NCBI GenBank assembly: GCA_016183235.1
Contig: JACPFA010000049.1
Location: 1 to 41,656 of the forward strand
Length of the DNA: 41,656 nt
Direction of reading: 5' to 3'
Source: Deltaproteobacteria bacterium
Lineage (GTDB): Bacteria > UBA10199 > DSSB01 > JACPFA01
The notes beneath the pieces are model-generated. The model was not told the DNA's origin and ran no database searches. It saw nothing but the letters and a program-made list of their open reading frames with translations. The position numbers and the translations under genes were made by a program. Every line of letters begins with the position of its first letter. Positions within the stretch are counted from its first letter, which is position 1. Positions 24,676 to 32,500 of this stretch are shown in pieces.

Positions 24676-25107
24676 ATGAAGAAGAAAATGAAGAAGAAAA
24701 AACAATTAGGGTTTACTCTTATCGAGTTAATCCTCGTTATCGTTGTGCTTGGTATCTTAGCCGTGTCGGCTCTACCTTCATTCTATGATGTTACGACTAG
24801 TGCGCGTAACTCAGCTCGCGAAGGTGTGGCAGGTGCGGTGAATGGTGGGTTGGCCACCTATCGGTCTAATGCCTTGATCAATGGTACTTCGACCGCCATT
24901 GCAGACATGTCGCCTGCGGTTGCCAACGCGGCTGCCTGTTCTGCTGCGGCTCGTTGTTTCTTGACGGTGTTGGATCAAGGTGTGTCCGATAACCGTTGGG
25001 TAAAAACCAATGCGACCACCTATGTATATAACGGTGCGTCAACCTATACTTATACTGCACCTACGGCTAACTCCGCAGGTTCGTTTATTTGTACGGCAGG
25101 TTGTTAA
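24676..25107 (+). CDS. mshA: Major type IV pilin (MshA-like), copy 1
   Basis: 143 residues. Class III leader with many Lys ending KKKKQLG, cleaved before FTLIELILVIVVLGILAVSALPSFYD. Gly-1 and Glu+5 are present, followed by the hydrophobic assembly helix. The globular part has Cys pairs (AACSAAARCF and a C-terminal FICTAGC) forming the likely D-region disulfide. It is nearly identical to the next gene (25202-25627), differing at about ten positions. GGGAAG Shine-Dalgarno sequence 5 bases before ATG. The high Lys content of the leader and place downstream of pilC identify it as a major pilin rather than a minor one. Confidence 0.94.
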   Translation: MKKKMKKKKQLGFTLIELILVIVVLGILAVSALPSFYDVTTSARNSAREGVAGAVNGGLATYRSNALINGTSTAIADMSPAVANAAACSAAARCFLTVLDQGVSDNRWVKTNATTYVYNGASTYTYTAPTANSAGSFICTAGC

Positions 25108-25136
25108 GGATAGTAGGTCAAAATATTGCAAGGTTG

Positions 25137-25164
25137 TGCGGCCCGCCGTTTAAGGTGGGTCGCA
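25137..25164 (+). promoter_or_regulatory. Hairpin after pilin copy 1
   Basis: TGCGGCCCGCC-gtttaa-GGTGGGTCGCA forms an 11-bp stem in RNA including two G-U pairs. The loop and downstream bases resemble the hairpin after the second pilin (25666-25691). No T-run follows, so it may serve as a 3' stabiliser or attenuator within the pilin transcript. Confidence 0.6.
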
Positions 25165-25201
25165 TGGCTCTTGCGAAGGTTGTTAATATGGAGGGAGGAA
25201 A

Positions 25202-25627
25202 ATGAAACGTAAAATGAAAAAACAATTGGGGTTTACTCTCATCGAGTTAATCCTCGTCATCGTCGTGCTTGGTATCTTGGCCGTATCGGCTTTGCCTTCA
25301 TTCTATGATGTTACGACCAGTGCGCGTACTTCGGCTCGTGAAGGTGTGGCAGGTGCGGTGAATGGTGGTTTGGCCACCTATCGGTCTAATGCTTTGATCA
25401 ATAGTACTTCAACAGCGATCGCAGATCTTTCACCCGCTGTAGCCAATGCTGCTGCATGCTCAGCGGCTGCTCGTTGTTTCTTGACGGTATTGGATCAAGG
25501 TGTGTCGGATGCCGCTTGGGTGAAAACCAATGCAACCACCTATGTCTATAATGGTACTGCAACCTATACGTATACGCCACCTACGGCTAACTCCGCAGGT
25601 TCGTTTATTTGTACGGCAGGTTGTTAG
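25202..25627 (+). CDS. mshA: Major type IV pilin (MshA-like), copy 2
   Basis: 141 residues, a tandem duplicate of the previous pilin. The leader is two residues shorter (MKRKMKKQLG), the N-terminal helix is identical, and most differences are conservative changes in the middle of the globular domain (N to T near the helix end, ADMS to ADLS, NR to AA, GAS to GTA, A to P). Strong GGAGGGAGG Shine-Dalgarno sequence directly before ATG. Silent differences at many third positions show that the duplication is not brand new, while protein identity is maintained. Either could be the main fibre subunit, or both could be mixed. Confidence 0.94.
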   Translation: MKRKMKKQLGFTLIELILVIVVLGILAVSALPSFYDVTTSARTSAREGVAGAVNGGLATYRSNALINSTSTAIADLSPAVANAAACSAAARCFLTVLDQGVSDAAWVKTNATTYVYNGTATYTYTPPTANSAGSFICTAGC

Positions 25628-25665
25628 AGGCACATTAGTTAGTAGGTTATTGATGCCGGTGTTCG

Positions 25666-25691
25666 GTGACCCATCATTTAAGATGGGTCAC
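25666..25691 (+). promoter_or_regulatory. Hairpin after pilin copy 2
   Basis: GTGACCCATC-atttaa-GATGGGTCAC, a perfect 10-bp stem. Compared with the hairpin at 25137-25164 the bases differ on both sides while pairing is kept. It lies upstream of the minor-prepilin genes and could set the ratio between abundant pilin and scarce minor pilin mRNA. Confidence 0.62.
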
Positions 25692-25707
25692 ATGACCACT
25701 GCAAAAG

Positions 25708-26136
25708 ATGGGTGCGGGTATGGAAAGTGGATGGAAAAATCAACGTGGCATGAGCCTAGTTGAGGGAATATTAGCGATTCTTATTCTCTCGATTGGGATT
25801 ACGGGCTTTTTAGGTAATTTTTACGAATATACCCGTAACGCAGTGGATAGCGAATTTATTGTTACTGCCAGTAACCTTGCCAATGAACAATTAGAGATTG
25901 TGCTCAATGACAAAAATAACGTGGGTTACGCTCAAATCAACAATGCAAAATACCCCTCTCCTTCCAACGTCACCATCGGCAATATAACTTTTGCTAAATC
26001 CGTTAATGTTTATGAAGTTTCAGGTAGCGATTTAACCAGTTCTAGCCCGGGTAGTGGTTTGAAGCGAATTGATGTGACCGTTTCATGGGGAACCGGTCAA
26101 ACGATCACCTATAATGCCATCGTAGGTCAATATTAG
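25708..26136 (+). CDS. Minor prepilin, PilV/MshD-like
   Basis: 142 residues. Prepilin cleavage site QRG before MSLVEGILAILILSIGITGFLGNFYEYTRNA; residue +1 is Met, tolerated by PilD, and Glu+5 is present. The GxxxxLVExxxAxxIxxxGxxG pattern is that of PilV/GspI-type minor pilins. The body is a small beta-rich domain (RIDVTVSWGTGQTITYNAIVGQY) with the typical terminal V-x-W strand. An alternative ATG at 25720 gives a shorter leader. Eight bases separate its stop from the next prepilin gene. It probably joins the tip complex that primes pilus assembly. Confidence 0.85.
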   Translation: MGAGMESGWKNQRGMSLVEGILAILILSIGITGFLGNFYEYTRNAVDSEFIVTASNLANEQLEIVLNDKNNVGYAQINNAKYPSPSNVTIGNITFAKSVNVYEVSGSDLTSSSPGSGLKRIDVTVSWGTGQTITYNAIVGQY

Positions 26137-26144
26137 GTTGAGTT

Positions 26145-26675
26145 ATGATGAAGTGTTTTAAATATCAATGGGTCAAAAAACAACACGGCTTTACGTTGAT
26201 CGAAGCTATTTTGGGTTCTGTGTTGTTGGGTATTTTAGCCATTAGTTTGGCCGCGTTTTTTAGTGCGGGGGCGGAGACCTTTAGTCTGGTGAAGAGCAGG
26301 AACGAAGCGGCAGAAAAGGCCCGCTATGCCATGCAACAAATTTACGGTGAACTCATGTATCTCGAAACCGTCGACATTGTAAATATGAACGTCAATAATT
26401 TTGGCTATATGGATGCTGCCAACGTGGAGACCCATTTGCAGATGGGGAATTATCAAGGATGGGCATCGGTTTTACGAAACAACGATGTCTTGGTTCCCAA
26501 TGGGCAATCCATCGCTTTTAAATATTACGATGCCAATAATATCGAAACCACCAATATCAATAATCTTCGCCGCATCGAAGTCACCTTGGTGGTTCAGGCC
26601 GAAGACAATAAGAATGTTATCACTTTAAAGACCTCAATTTTCCCCAGAGGTTTTATTTATACAGGATTTCAATAA
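26145..26675 (+). CDS. Minor prepilin, PilW/GspJ/MshO-like
   Basis: 176 residues. Leader MMKCFKYQWVKKQHG, mature start FTLIEAILGSVLLGILAISLAAFFSAGAETF with Glu+5. The following helix (NEAAEKARYAMQQIYGELMYLETV) and beta-rich body (RRIEVTLVVQAEDNKNVITLKTSIFPRGF) match GspJ/PilW-type minor pseudopilins, where the RR/V-T-L strand and final FPRNF-like ending are typical. It sits between PilV-like and PilX-like genes, the usual order for minor pilins forming the tip. Confidence 0.85.
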   Translation: MMKCFKYQWVKKQHGFTLIEAILGSVLLGILAISLAAFFSAGAETFSLVKSRNEAAEKARYAMQQIYGELMYLETVDIVNMNVNNFGYMDAANVETHLQMGNYQGWASVLRNNDVLVPNGQSIAFKYYDANNIETTNINNLRRIEVTLVVQAEDNKNVITLKTSIFPRGFIYTGFQ

Positions 26676-26707
26676 TTAAAGTTCGCCTATGGCGAACGGA
26701 GGAAGTT

Positions 26708-28021
26708 ATGGAAGCGAAACTAAAAAATAAAAAACACGACCGAGGGATTGCTGCCTTGATGACAGCAATTGCCTTGTCGGCCTTTGCCTTAATGGCAACA
26801 ACCGAGCTGACTTATCGGTCAGTTCAAGAAAACACCAAGTTAGATCAATATGCTCAAATGCGGGCCGAACATCTATCGGCGGCGGGTCTTGAATATGCCT
26901 TAAAGACCTTGAAAACCGATGGAACCAGTCCCGTGGTGACAGGTAAAACCTTAAATGGCGGCACCTTTGATATCGTCACCGATCCGGATAAAAAAACCGT
27001 GATTTCCACTGGTCATTTTGGTGATGCGGTGGTGGCGCATAGTGTGCAAACACCCTTTGCCAAGGATTGTTTGAAGTGGAATCTGTCTAATGCCCATTCG
27101 GTGGGTGACAAACTCATCGATGTCAAGTGGGATGCTATTTGCAACCCCATGCCTACAGTCATCATCGACAAATTAAAGGTACAGTGGAATATCGACGTGG
27201 GTGATAAGATCATCCAATATTTTATCACGGGACAAGGTGTGCCGGGCCCAGAATATGATGCAGCGGTCGATAATCCGATTGGTGGTGCGGTTAATGATAC
27301 GATCATTGATCACAAAGATTACACTCCGTCTCTCAATGGCCCTGGTGTAATACCCATCAACCAGATCCAATTTAATACCAATCCTATCCTCGGGGCACGT
27401 ACCTATACGATGACTGCCTACTATAAGGATGGATCTTCGATTACCGATACTTTCGTAGATCCAACCCCTGTAGTTGCACCGACTCCGATTTTTACAATAC
27501 CTAAGCAGGGAGAGATCGAGGTCACAGCTAATAAGCTATTCAAGCTTGATATCTTGGGTTCGGCTATCACCTGTGGTGCCAGTGGCCCTGAAATTTACGT
27601 CAAGGCTTGGTATAAAAAGAAACCCGCAACGGGTGGATGGAGTAATTATATTACTCTGTGGGGAGGGGCCGACCTCGATGGTGGGGAAACCTTCCAAACC
27701 ACCCCAACTGAATCCACCACCTATTCTTTTAAAGCAAATGCTTGGAAGAGCGGTTGTTATAATCAAAGTTATCTTTCAACCCAATCGGCCCAAGTTAAAA
27801 CTTTGGTCAATGGTGACCAAGCACCGGCGCTGGCTGGCTTTGGTGGGCAAAAACCCGTTTTGGCTTTCCTCCAGCCTTATCTCAATGCCAGTGGAAAGCT
27901 TGTGCTTGCCTCAAACCAAGTCATCTTGTTGTGGGAGTTGGGGGTCAATATGACCTACAATGCCAATAGCCCAGCCGCTGATTTTCAAGACTTGGTGATG
28001 TTAGTCACGATTGGTCCATAA
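26708..28021 (+). CDS. Large minor prepilin, PilX/GspK/MshP-like with extended C-terminal domain
   Basis: 437 residues, long for a PilX. The N-terminus NKKHDRG precedes IAALMTAIALSAFALMATTELTYRS; position +5 is Met/Thr rather than Glu, as in tip-located GspK/PilX proteins. The first 110 residues carry the usual AGLEYALKTLK helix and GGTFDIV strand. The next 300 residues are beta-rich with a few Cys (DCLKW, AICNPMP, TCGASG, SGCYNQ) and Pro-rich linkers (PTPVVAPTPIFTIP), suggesting two immunoglobulin-like modules. I infer an exposed tip adhesin. GGAGG Shine-Dalgarno sequence precedes the ATG. Confidence 0.75.
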   Translation: MEAKLKNKKHDRGIAALMTAIALSAFALMATTELTYRSVQENTKLDQYAQMRAEHLSAAGLEYALKTLKTDGTSPVVTGKTLNGGTFDIVTDPDKKTVISTGHFGDAVVAHSVQTPFAKDCLKWNLSNAHSVGDKLIDVKWDAICNPMPTVIIDKLKVQWNIDVGDKIIQYFITGQGVPGPEYDAAVDNPIGGAVNDTIIDHKDYTPSLNGPGVIPINQIQFNTNPILGARTYTMTAYYKDGSSITDTFVDPTPVVAPTPIFTIPKQGEIEVTANKLFKLDILGSAITCGASGPEIYVKAWYKKKPATGGWSNYITLWGGADLDGGETFQTTPTESTTYSFKANAWKSGCYNQSYLSTQSAQVKTLVNGDQAPALAGFGGQKPVLAFLQPYLNASGKLVLASNQVILLWELGVNMTYNANSPAADFQDLVMLVTIGP

Positions 28022-28033
28022 GGTACGTGGTTT

Positions 28034-28501
28034 ATGAAAGCACGAAACAACAACCGTGGTTTTACGTTGATTGAAATGATCGCAATGATGACTGTGGTGG
28101 CCTTAACCTCCATGGCCCTCATTGCGATGTATGATACCAATCAAGTGTCGGTGGAATTGGCCCGTCGAAAAATCGCTTCCGATATTCGTTTCGCTCAGAG
28201 CCGTGCCATGACGACCAAACAAGTCCACGGGTTTCGTGCTATCACAGCCACGAGTTATGAAGTTTATGTTGGTGCACCAGGCAACCCTATTACAAACCCT
28301 GCTACCGGTGCACCCATGATTATCGATATGACAAAAAATTTTAAAAACACTTCACTCGGTTCTGCAAGCTATCAAGTGGAATTTAATACCCGAGGCCTTC
28401 CTACCTTGGCAGTCGATTTGACCATGAGTGTGAACAACACGGGTTCTACGCCAAAAAATATTGGGGTCATCAAAGGTACAGGTGCCGTTACCCTCCCTTA
28501 A
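28034..28501 (+). CDS. Minor prepilin, GspH/FimT-like
   Basis: 155 residues. Leader MKARNNNRG, mature FTLIEMIAMMTVVALTSMALIAMYD with Glu+5. Next comes LARRKIASDIRFAQSRAMTTKQVHGF, the ASDIRFAQSRAMTTK element diagnostic of GspH/FimT proteins, then small beta strands ending in a Gly-rich tail (GVIKGTGAVTLP). Twelve bases separate it from the PilX-like gene. It completes a set of four minor pilins (H, I, J, K-like) expected to form the initiation complex. A 118-base gap with no clear promoter motif follows. Confidence 0.85.
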   Translation: MKARNNNRGFTLIEMIAMMTVVALTSMALIAMYDTNQVSVELARRKIASDIRFAQSRAMTTKQVHGFRAITATSYEVYVGAPGNPITNPATGAPMIIDMTKNFKNTSLGSASYQVEFNTRGLPTLAVDLTMSVNNTGSTPKNIGVIKGTGAVTLP

Positions 28502-28619
28502 CGAAGGAGATAGGCCCCACATAAAAATAGTTGATTGTCTTGAAGATTCAATATATTACCTTTCGTTATAACATTATCCTTCACAAGTTGCCTGTGTTCC
28601 AAAAACGAGATCCATCTTT

Positions 28620-29471
28620 ATGTACATTGAATTTTTCGGGTTAGCCGAAAAGCCTTTCAATATCACCGCGGATCCCAATTATTTATTTGAATCTTCTATT
28701 CACGAGCCTGCGCTAGACAGCCTCCTCTATGGTATTGAATCTAAGGCCGGCATCATGGTTTTAACGGGGCCTGTGGGCACAGGCAAAACAACCCTTTGTC
28801 GCAGCATTTTAGAAAAATTATCGAATACCACGAACACCTGTTTCTTAATGAATCCCATTTTTGATCCCATCGATGTATTAAAGGCGATCAATCAAGATTT
28901 TGGTTTAGCTAATCAAGGGTCGCTTAAAGAATTGATGGATGTGCTCAATCAATTTCTTTTAGAAAGTATGGAGGCAGGTCTTAACAATCTCATTATTGTA
29001 GATGAAGCCCAAAATCTTTCGATTGAAAGCCTTGAAACCCTTCGCCTCCTCTCTAATTTAGAAACAACCAAACATAAAGTTTTACAAATTCTTTTGGTGG
29101 GGCAACCTGAACTTGTTGAAAAGCTGGCCTCCCCTCGCCTCTTACAGCTCAATCAACGGGTGGTGATTCGGGTTTCTTTATCAGCTTTAACCGAGTCCGA
29201 TAGTAACCATTATATTTTACATCGTTTAGCTAAGGCCAACGGTTTGGGGAAAGTGCTGTTCGACGAAAAAACCTTAAAAAGTATTTTTAAATACTCGCAT
29301 GGCTTTCCGCGCATGATTAACCTTCTTTGTGATCGGATTTTATTGGCCCTTTATGCAAAAGGTTTAAGACAGGTAAACAAAAAAATAGTGAAGGCTGCTT
29401 ATCAAGAGCTAAAGGCCAATAATATTCAACGACCCTTTTGGAAAAGGAGACTAAGTAGTGTCTATCATTAA
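28620..29471 (+). CDS. mshM: ExeA/MshM-type AAA+ ATPase of the pilus locus
   Basis: 283 residues. Starts MYIEFFGLAEKPFNITADPNYLF, the hallmark of MshM/ExeA proteins. Walker A GPVGTGKTT at 50-58, Walker B LIIVDEAQ at 124-131, sensor region LLVGQPEL, and HGFPRMINLLCDRILL near the C-terminus. In ExeA/GspA the ATPase helps insert or assemble the secretin through peptidoglycan; here no peptidoglycan-binding domain is fused. Its last 14 bases overlap the MshN-like gene. Shares fold and length with the transposon ATPase at 191-997 but is clearly distinct in sequence. Confidence 0.9.
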   Translation: MYIEFFGLAEKPFNITADPNYLFESSIHEPALDSLLYGIESKAGIMVLTGPVGTGKTTLCRSILEKLSNTTNTCFLMNPIFDPIDVLKAINQDFGLANQGSLKELMDVLNQFLLESMEAGLNNLIIVDEAQNLSIESLETLRLLSNLETTKHKVLQILLVGQPELVEKLASPRLLQLNQRVVIRVSLSALTESDSNHYILHRLAKANGLGKVLFDEKTLKSIFKYSHGFPRMINLLCDRILLALYAKGLRQVNKKIVKAAYQELKANNIQRPFWKRRLSSVYH

Positions 29472-30195
29472 TGATGCTTTAAAAAAAGCAGAACTTAACA
29501 ACCCAAATGCCAACTCTAACCCCGGGGCCAATCCTGGGCCACAAATTCCTTTGCCTAGTAAAAAATCAGGGGCTAGCCTGGTACGTATTTTGATTCTGGT
29601 AGGGGTCGTATTAATCGGTGTTTTTTATATTATTTACACCCAGCTATTCCCATTTCTAGCTGCTAGATTTAAAAATAAAGTGCCAGAGCAACTGCAAGGT
29701 TTGGCGCCCAATACAGATGGAAATAAAAATTTGGCCAACATCATTCAAAAAGGAAAAAAATCGTTTGAAATTGGTCAGCTCGAACATGCCCTCAAGCTCT
29801 TTCAAGAAGCCTTATTGATCGACCCTAATAACAGCGAAGTTTTAAATAATCTGGGGATGGTTTATCGTCAGCAAGATAATATGAATGAAGCCCTTAAATA
29901 TTATCAACTCGCTATTGAAAAAAATGCCAGTTGTGCGGAGTGCTTTAATAATATGGGGGTGGTTTACACCAAGCAGAATAGCTTTAAAGAGGCCGGCGAA
30001 TCTTTTATTAAAGCGATTACTCTCAAGCCAGAATACCCCGATGCCTATTTTAATTATGGGGCTTTACTTGAAACTCAAGGCAACAGCAAAGAGGCCATTG
30101 TGCAATTCGAAAATTTTATTCAACATGGTGAATCGGTGAGTAGCGAAGTTAAAAGCGCAATACAAGCACACATCGAGGAATTAAAGAATCTATAA
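29458..30195 (+). CDS. MshN-like membrane protein with TPR repeats
   Basis: 245 residues, GTG start giving MSIINDALKKAELN, the opening seen in MshN/GspB-type proteins that partner with MshM/ExeA. A single membrane helix (LVRILILVGVVLIGVFYIIYTQLFPFL) at about 41-68 is followed by at least three TPR units (ALKLFQEALLIDPNNSEVLNNLG, ALKYYQLAIEKNASCAECFNNMG, AGESFIKAITLKPEYPDAYFNYG). The TPR domain should be periplasmic and may contact the secretin, like PilF/PilW pilotins. Overlaps MshM at its start and PilM at its stop (TAATG). Confidence 0.8.
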   Translation: MSIINDALKKAELNNPNANSNPGANPGPQIPLPSKKSGASLVRILILVGVVLIGVFYIIYTQLFPFLAARFKNKVPEQLQGLAPNTDGNKNLANIIQKGKKSFEIGQLEHALKLFQEALLIDPNNSEVLNNLGMVYRQQDNMNEALKYYQLAIEKNASCAECFNNMGVVYTKQNSFKEAGESFIKAITLKPEYPDAYFNYGALLETQGNSKEAIVQFENFIQHGESVSSEVKSAIQAHIEELKNL

Positions 30196-31145
30196 TGGTA
30201 TTACTTGATATATTCGATAAAGCGAAAAAGAGTATAGGTATTGGGATTGAGAAAGACGGTTCTGTCTTTCGTGTTGCAAAAACCACCGCTCAAAAAAATT
30301 CCCTCACAATTGATTTTATCGGTGAGTTTCATTTGGCAGATCCTGACAAACCCGAAAAAGACTTAAGTTTTAAAAATTTTTTAGAAAAGAATCATCTCAT
30401 TAAACGGAGGGTGGCTACCAATTTAGAAAATACAGGTCTACGCATTCGACGCATGGAATTACCCCCCATGCCTGAAAATGATTTAGTAAGCGCTGCTAAA
30501 TTTAACCTTAAAGATCAGGTTGAAGGACAGGTTGAAGATTATGAGATTCGTTATAGTATTTTAGGTAAAAGCCAAGGGGTAATTCCTAAACAAGAGTTGG
30601 TGATCTATGGGATTCCCAACTCGGTTATTAAACAAGAAGTTGAATTGTTCAAAAGTCTCAATCTTAGGCTTGATGTTTTAGAGCCTTCCTCGGTTTCGGT
30701 GGCGGCATGGTTTGACAGGCTTTATCCAGATGATCCTGGTATCAATGCCATTGCCCACTTTGGGGAGGCTAGCTCTATCTTTGTGGTGGTGTCTAACGGC
30801 AAGTTTTTATTTTCGCGATTGTTAGACAATCCCGAATTACTAGGCTTAGGAGATCGCACAGAATTTCCTGATGCCGATGCCATGCTGCAAACTTCGCTCA
30901 ATATCCAAAAAAGCATTGATTCTTTTTGCATGATTTTTAAACGGGACCGAGTTGACCGCGTTGTTCTATCCGGCAAATTGGCCGAAAGCCCAGGGTTTGA
31001 AGAATTTCTGGGGCGCACTTTAGGAATTACGGTTGAAAAAATCGATAAACTTTATGAAACACAGTTTGCTTTTGATCCTTTGTTGCATAAGCAAGAGTTA
31101 ATCAAATATACGGTGCCCTTAGCTTTGTCGATTACACCGGTTTAA
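30195..31145 (+). CDS. pilM: PilM/MshI-like actin-fold alignment protein
   Basis: 316 residues. ATPase-fold protein related to FtsA that binds the cytoplasmic tail of PilN and links the motor to the alignment subcomplex. Features: SIGIGIEKDGSVFRVAKT (phosphate 1-like loop), LRIRRMELPPMPENDLVSAAKF, which matches the PilM segment ELP.MP..E...A.....E, LDVLEPSSVSVAAWF, and RVVLSGKLAESPGFEEFL (adenosine-type motif). The first nucleotide-binding loop is less canonical than in PilM, closer to MshI. A P3 palindrome begins at the base after its stop codon. Confidence 0.8.
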   Translation: MVLLDIFDKAKKSIGIGIEKDGSVFRVAKTTAQKNSLTIDFIGEFHLADPDKPEKDLSFKNFLEKNHLIKRRVATNLENTGLRIRRMELPPMPENDLVSAAKFNLKDQVEGQVEDYEIRYSILGKSQGVIPKQELVIYGIPNSVIKQEVELFKSLNLRLDVLEPSSVSVAAWFDRLYPDDPGINAIAHFGEASSIFVVVSNGKFLFSRLLDNPELLGLGDRTEFPDADAMLQTSLNIQKSIDSFCMIFKRDRVDRVVLSGKLAESPGFEEFLGRTLGITVEKIDKLYETQFAFDPLLHKQELIKYTVPLALSITPV

Positions 31146-31270
31146 GGGGACCTCTAAAAAGGGCCCATCTGCGGCGTTGCCCGCAAAGCCGCGATCCTCA
31201 CGTATTTCCATATACGCTCCGGTCGCGTCTTTGCGTGCGCCTTGCATCTGGACCCTTTTTAGAGGTCCCC
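31146..31270. repeat. P3 palindromic element, copy 2, inside the pilus operon
   Basis: Arms 31146-31163 and 31253-31270 are a perfect 18-bp inverted repeat (GGGGACCTCTAAAAAGGG). The centre shares ATCCTCACGTATTTyCATATACGCT with copy 3 (35173-35317). It starts at the base after the pilM stop codon and leaves 27 bases before pilN. In RNA the arm would give a stable stem followed by T5 within the stem, so it could attenuate transcription or mark an RNase processing point between pilM and pilN. Confidence 0.85.
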
Positions 31271-31297
31271 TAAAATTCAAGTTATTAGAAGTGATTT

Positions 31298-31837
31298 ATG
31301 GTTGATCGAATTAATTTCCTGGTCAAGGAAACAAAAGGTTTATCTTATAAACATCTCATCAATATCATCATAGGGATGGTTTTGTTGGCTGTGGCTATTA
31401 TCTTGGGGCAAAAACAACTGCATCGTTATTACGTAAAAAAGGCAGCCTTTATGCAGGCTGAGATCGAACGTATTCAGAAGAGCCAAGAAGAATTATTAAG
31501 AAAAAAACCCAAACGAGCTTCTTTTACGGCGCAAGAATATGTTGCTAACGCAATGCGGGGGTCAACCAATTGGTCGGCGTTTCTTTTAGACCTTTCGAAG
31601 GCCTTGCCCGATGGTTTGTGGCTTACTAAAATTACTTCAGCCGAAGGCGGTAAGTTTTTAATTGAGGGCCGATGTTTTCGCCCCGAAACGGTGCCCAAGT
31701 TTATTGGGCAATTAAAATTATTATCGATGGTTCAAACCATTGGTAATCCTTCTACGAGTAAAGCCGATTCAGAAGTGGCTTCTTTGTTGGCCTTCAAGCT
31801 CACCGTGATTTTGAAAAGCCCTAAGGAAGGAAGTTAA
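31298..31837 (+). CDS. pilN: PilN-like alignment protein
   Basis: 179 residues. Short cytoplasmic N-terminus (MVDRINFLVKETKGLSYKHL, with the INF segment that PilM grips), one membrane helix (INIIIGMVLLAVAIILGQKQL), a coiled-coil (MQAEIERIQKSQEELLRKKP), then a ferredoxin-like periplasmic domain (WSAFLLDLSKALPDGLWLTKITSAEGGKFLIEGRCF...LKLTVIL), typical of PilN. Three bases separate it from pilO. Preceded by a weak Shine-Dalgarno sequence (AGAAGTG). Confidence 0.82.
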   Translation: MVDRINFLVKETKGLSYKHLINIIIGMVLLAVAIILGQKQLHRYYVKKAAFMQAEIERIQKSQEELLRKKPKRASFTAQEYVANAMRGSTNWSAFLLDLSKALPDGLWLTKITSAEGGKFLIEGRCFRPETVPKFIGQLKLLSMVQTIGNPSTSKADSEVASLLAFKLTVILKSPKEGS

Positions 31838-31840
31838 GCT

Positions 31841-32500
31841 ATGCCGAAAAAAGTTAATCTCAATCAAGCCCCTTCACTGCGAGAAAAGGTCATGTTTGGT
31901 GCAGTGATGGTAGGGATTGTCGTCGCTTTTTTTCGGTTTTTTTATAGCCCGCAGGGTTTATTGAATCGTGATGCTAAAATTGAATTAGAAAAAATTCGTC
32001 CTAATTATGAAGCCTTTATGCAACTCGAATCTTCTCCGCTTAATGTTCCCACCACTCCCACAACTCCCCTCCAAGAAGAAAAAGATACTTTTTTAGAAAA
32101 AGCAGCCTCCCATTTTTCAAACCCACCCAAATACAAAGAAACTTTATTAACCGACCTTAATCAAAAATTAGTGAGTCGAGATATGTTGAAAACAAATCAG
32201 CTCGATGGTATCACCTTAGGCAATGAGGCAGTTAAGAACGACTTCAGTGAGTTTACTTTTAGTATCAATATTATTGGAGGTTATTTAGGAATTGTGGAAT
32301 ACATTAGCCGAATTCCACAATTACCTATGCTCATTGCCTTCAACAACCTTAATATCGAAACCGCTAGTGATAAAACGGGGCGACTCAATATGAAATTAGG
32401 GGGAATTCTTTACGTGCCAGTGCCTGGCCAAAAGGCGGTGGAACTTACTCCTACTAATCCTGCCCCTACCTCTAATCCTAGAAAGGATGGTGTAAAATGA
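31841..32500 (+). CDS. pilO: PilO-like alignment protein
   Basis: 219 residues. One membrane helix near the N-terminus (VMFGAVMVGIVVAFFRFFYSP), a long helical/coiled region (LEKIRPNYEAFMQLESS, Pro/Thr-rich hinge), then a ferredoxin-like domain (FTFSINIIGGYLGIVEYISRIPQLPMLIAFNNLNIET), where GGYLGIVEYISRI is the PilO Y-x-x-L-x-x-Y/F-l-x-x-l signature. Forms heterodimers with PilN in the periplasm. Tail Pro/Thr-rich. Overlaps the PilP-like gene by four bases (ATGA). Confidence 0.82.
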   Translation: MPKKVNLNQAPSLREKVMFGAVMVGIVVAFFRFFYSPQGLLNRDAKIELEKIRPNYEAFMQLESSPLNVPTTPTTPLQEEKDTFLEKAASHFSNPPKYKETLLTDLNQKLVSRDMLKTNQLDGITLGNEAVKNDFSEFTFSINIIGGYLGIVEYISRIPQLPMLIAFNNLNIETASDKTGRLNMKLGGILYVPVPGQKAVELTPTNPAPTSNPRKDGVK

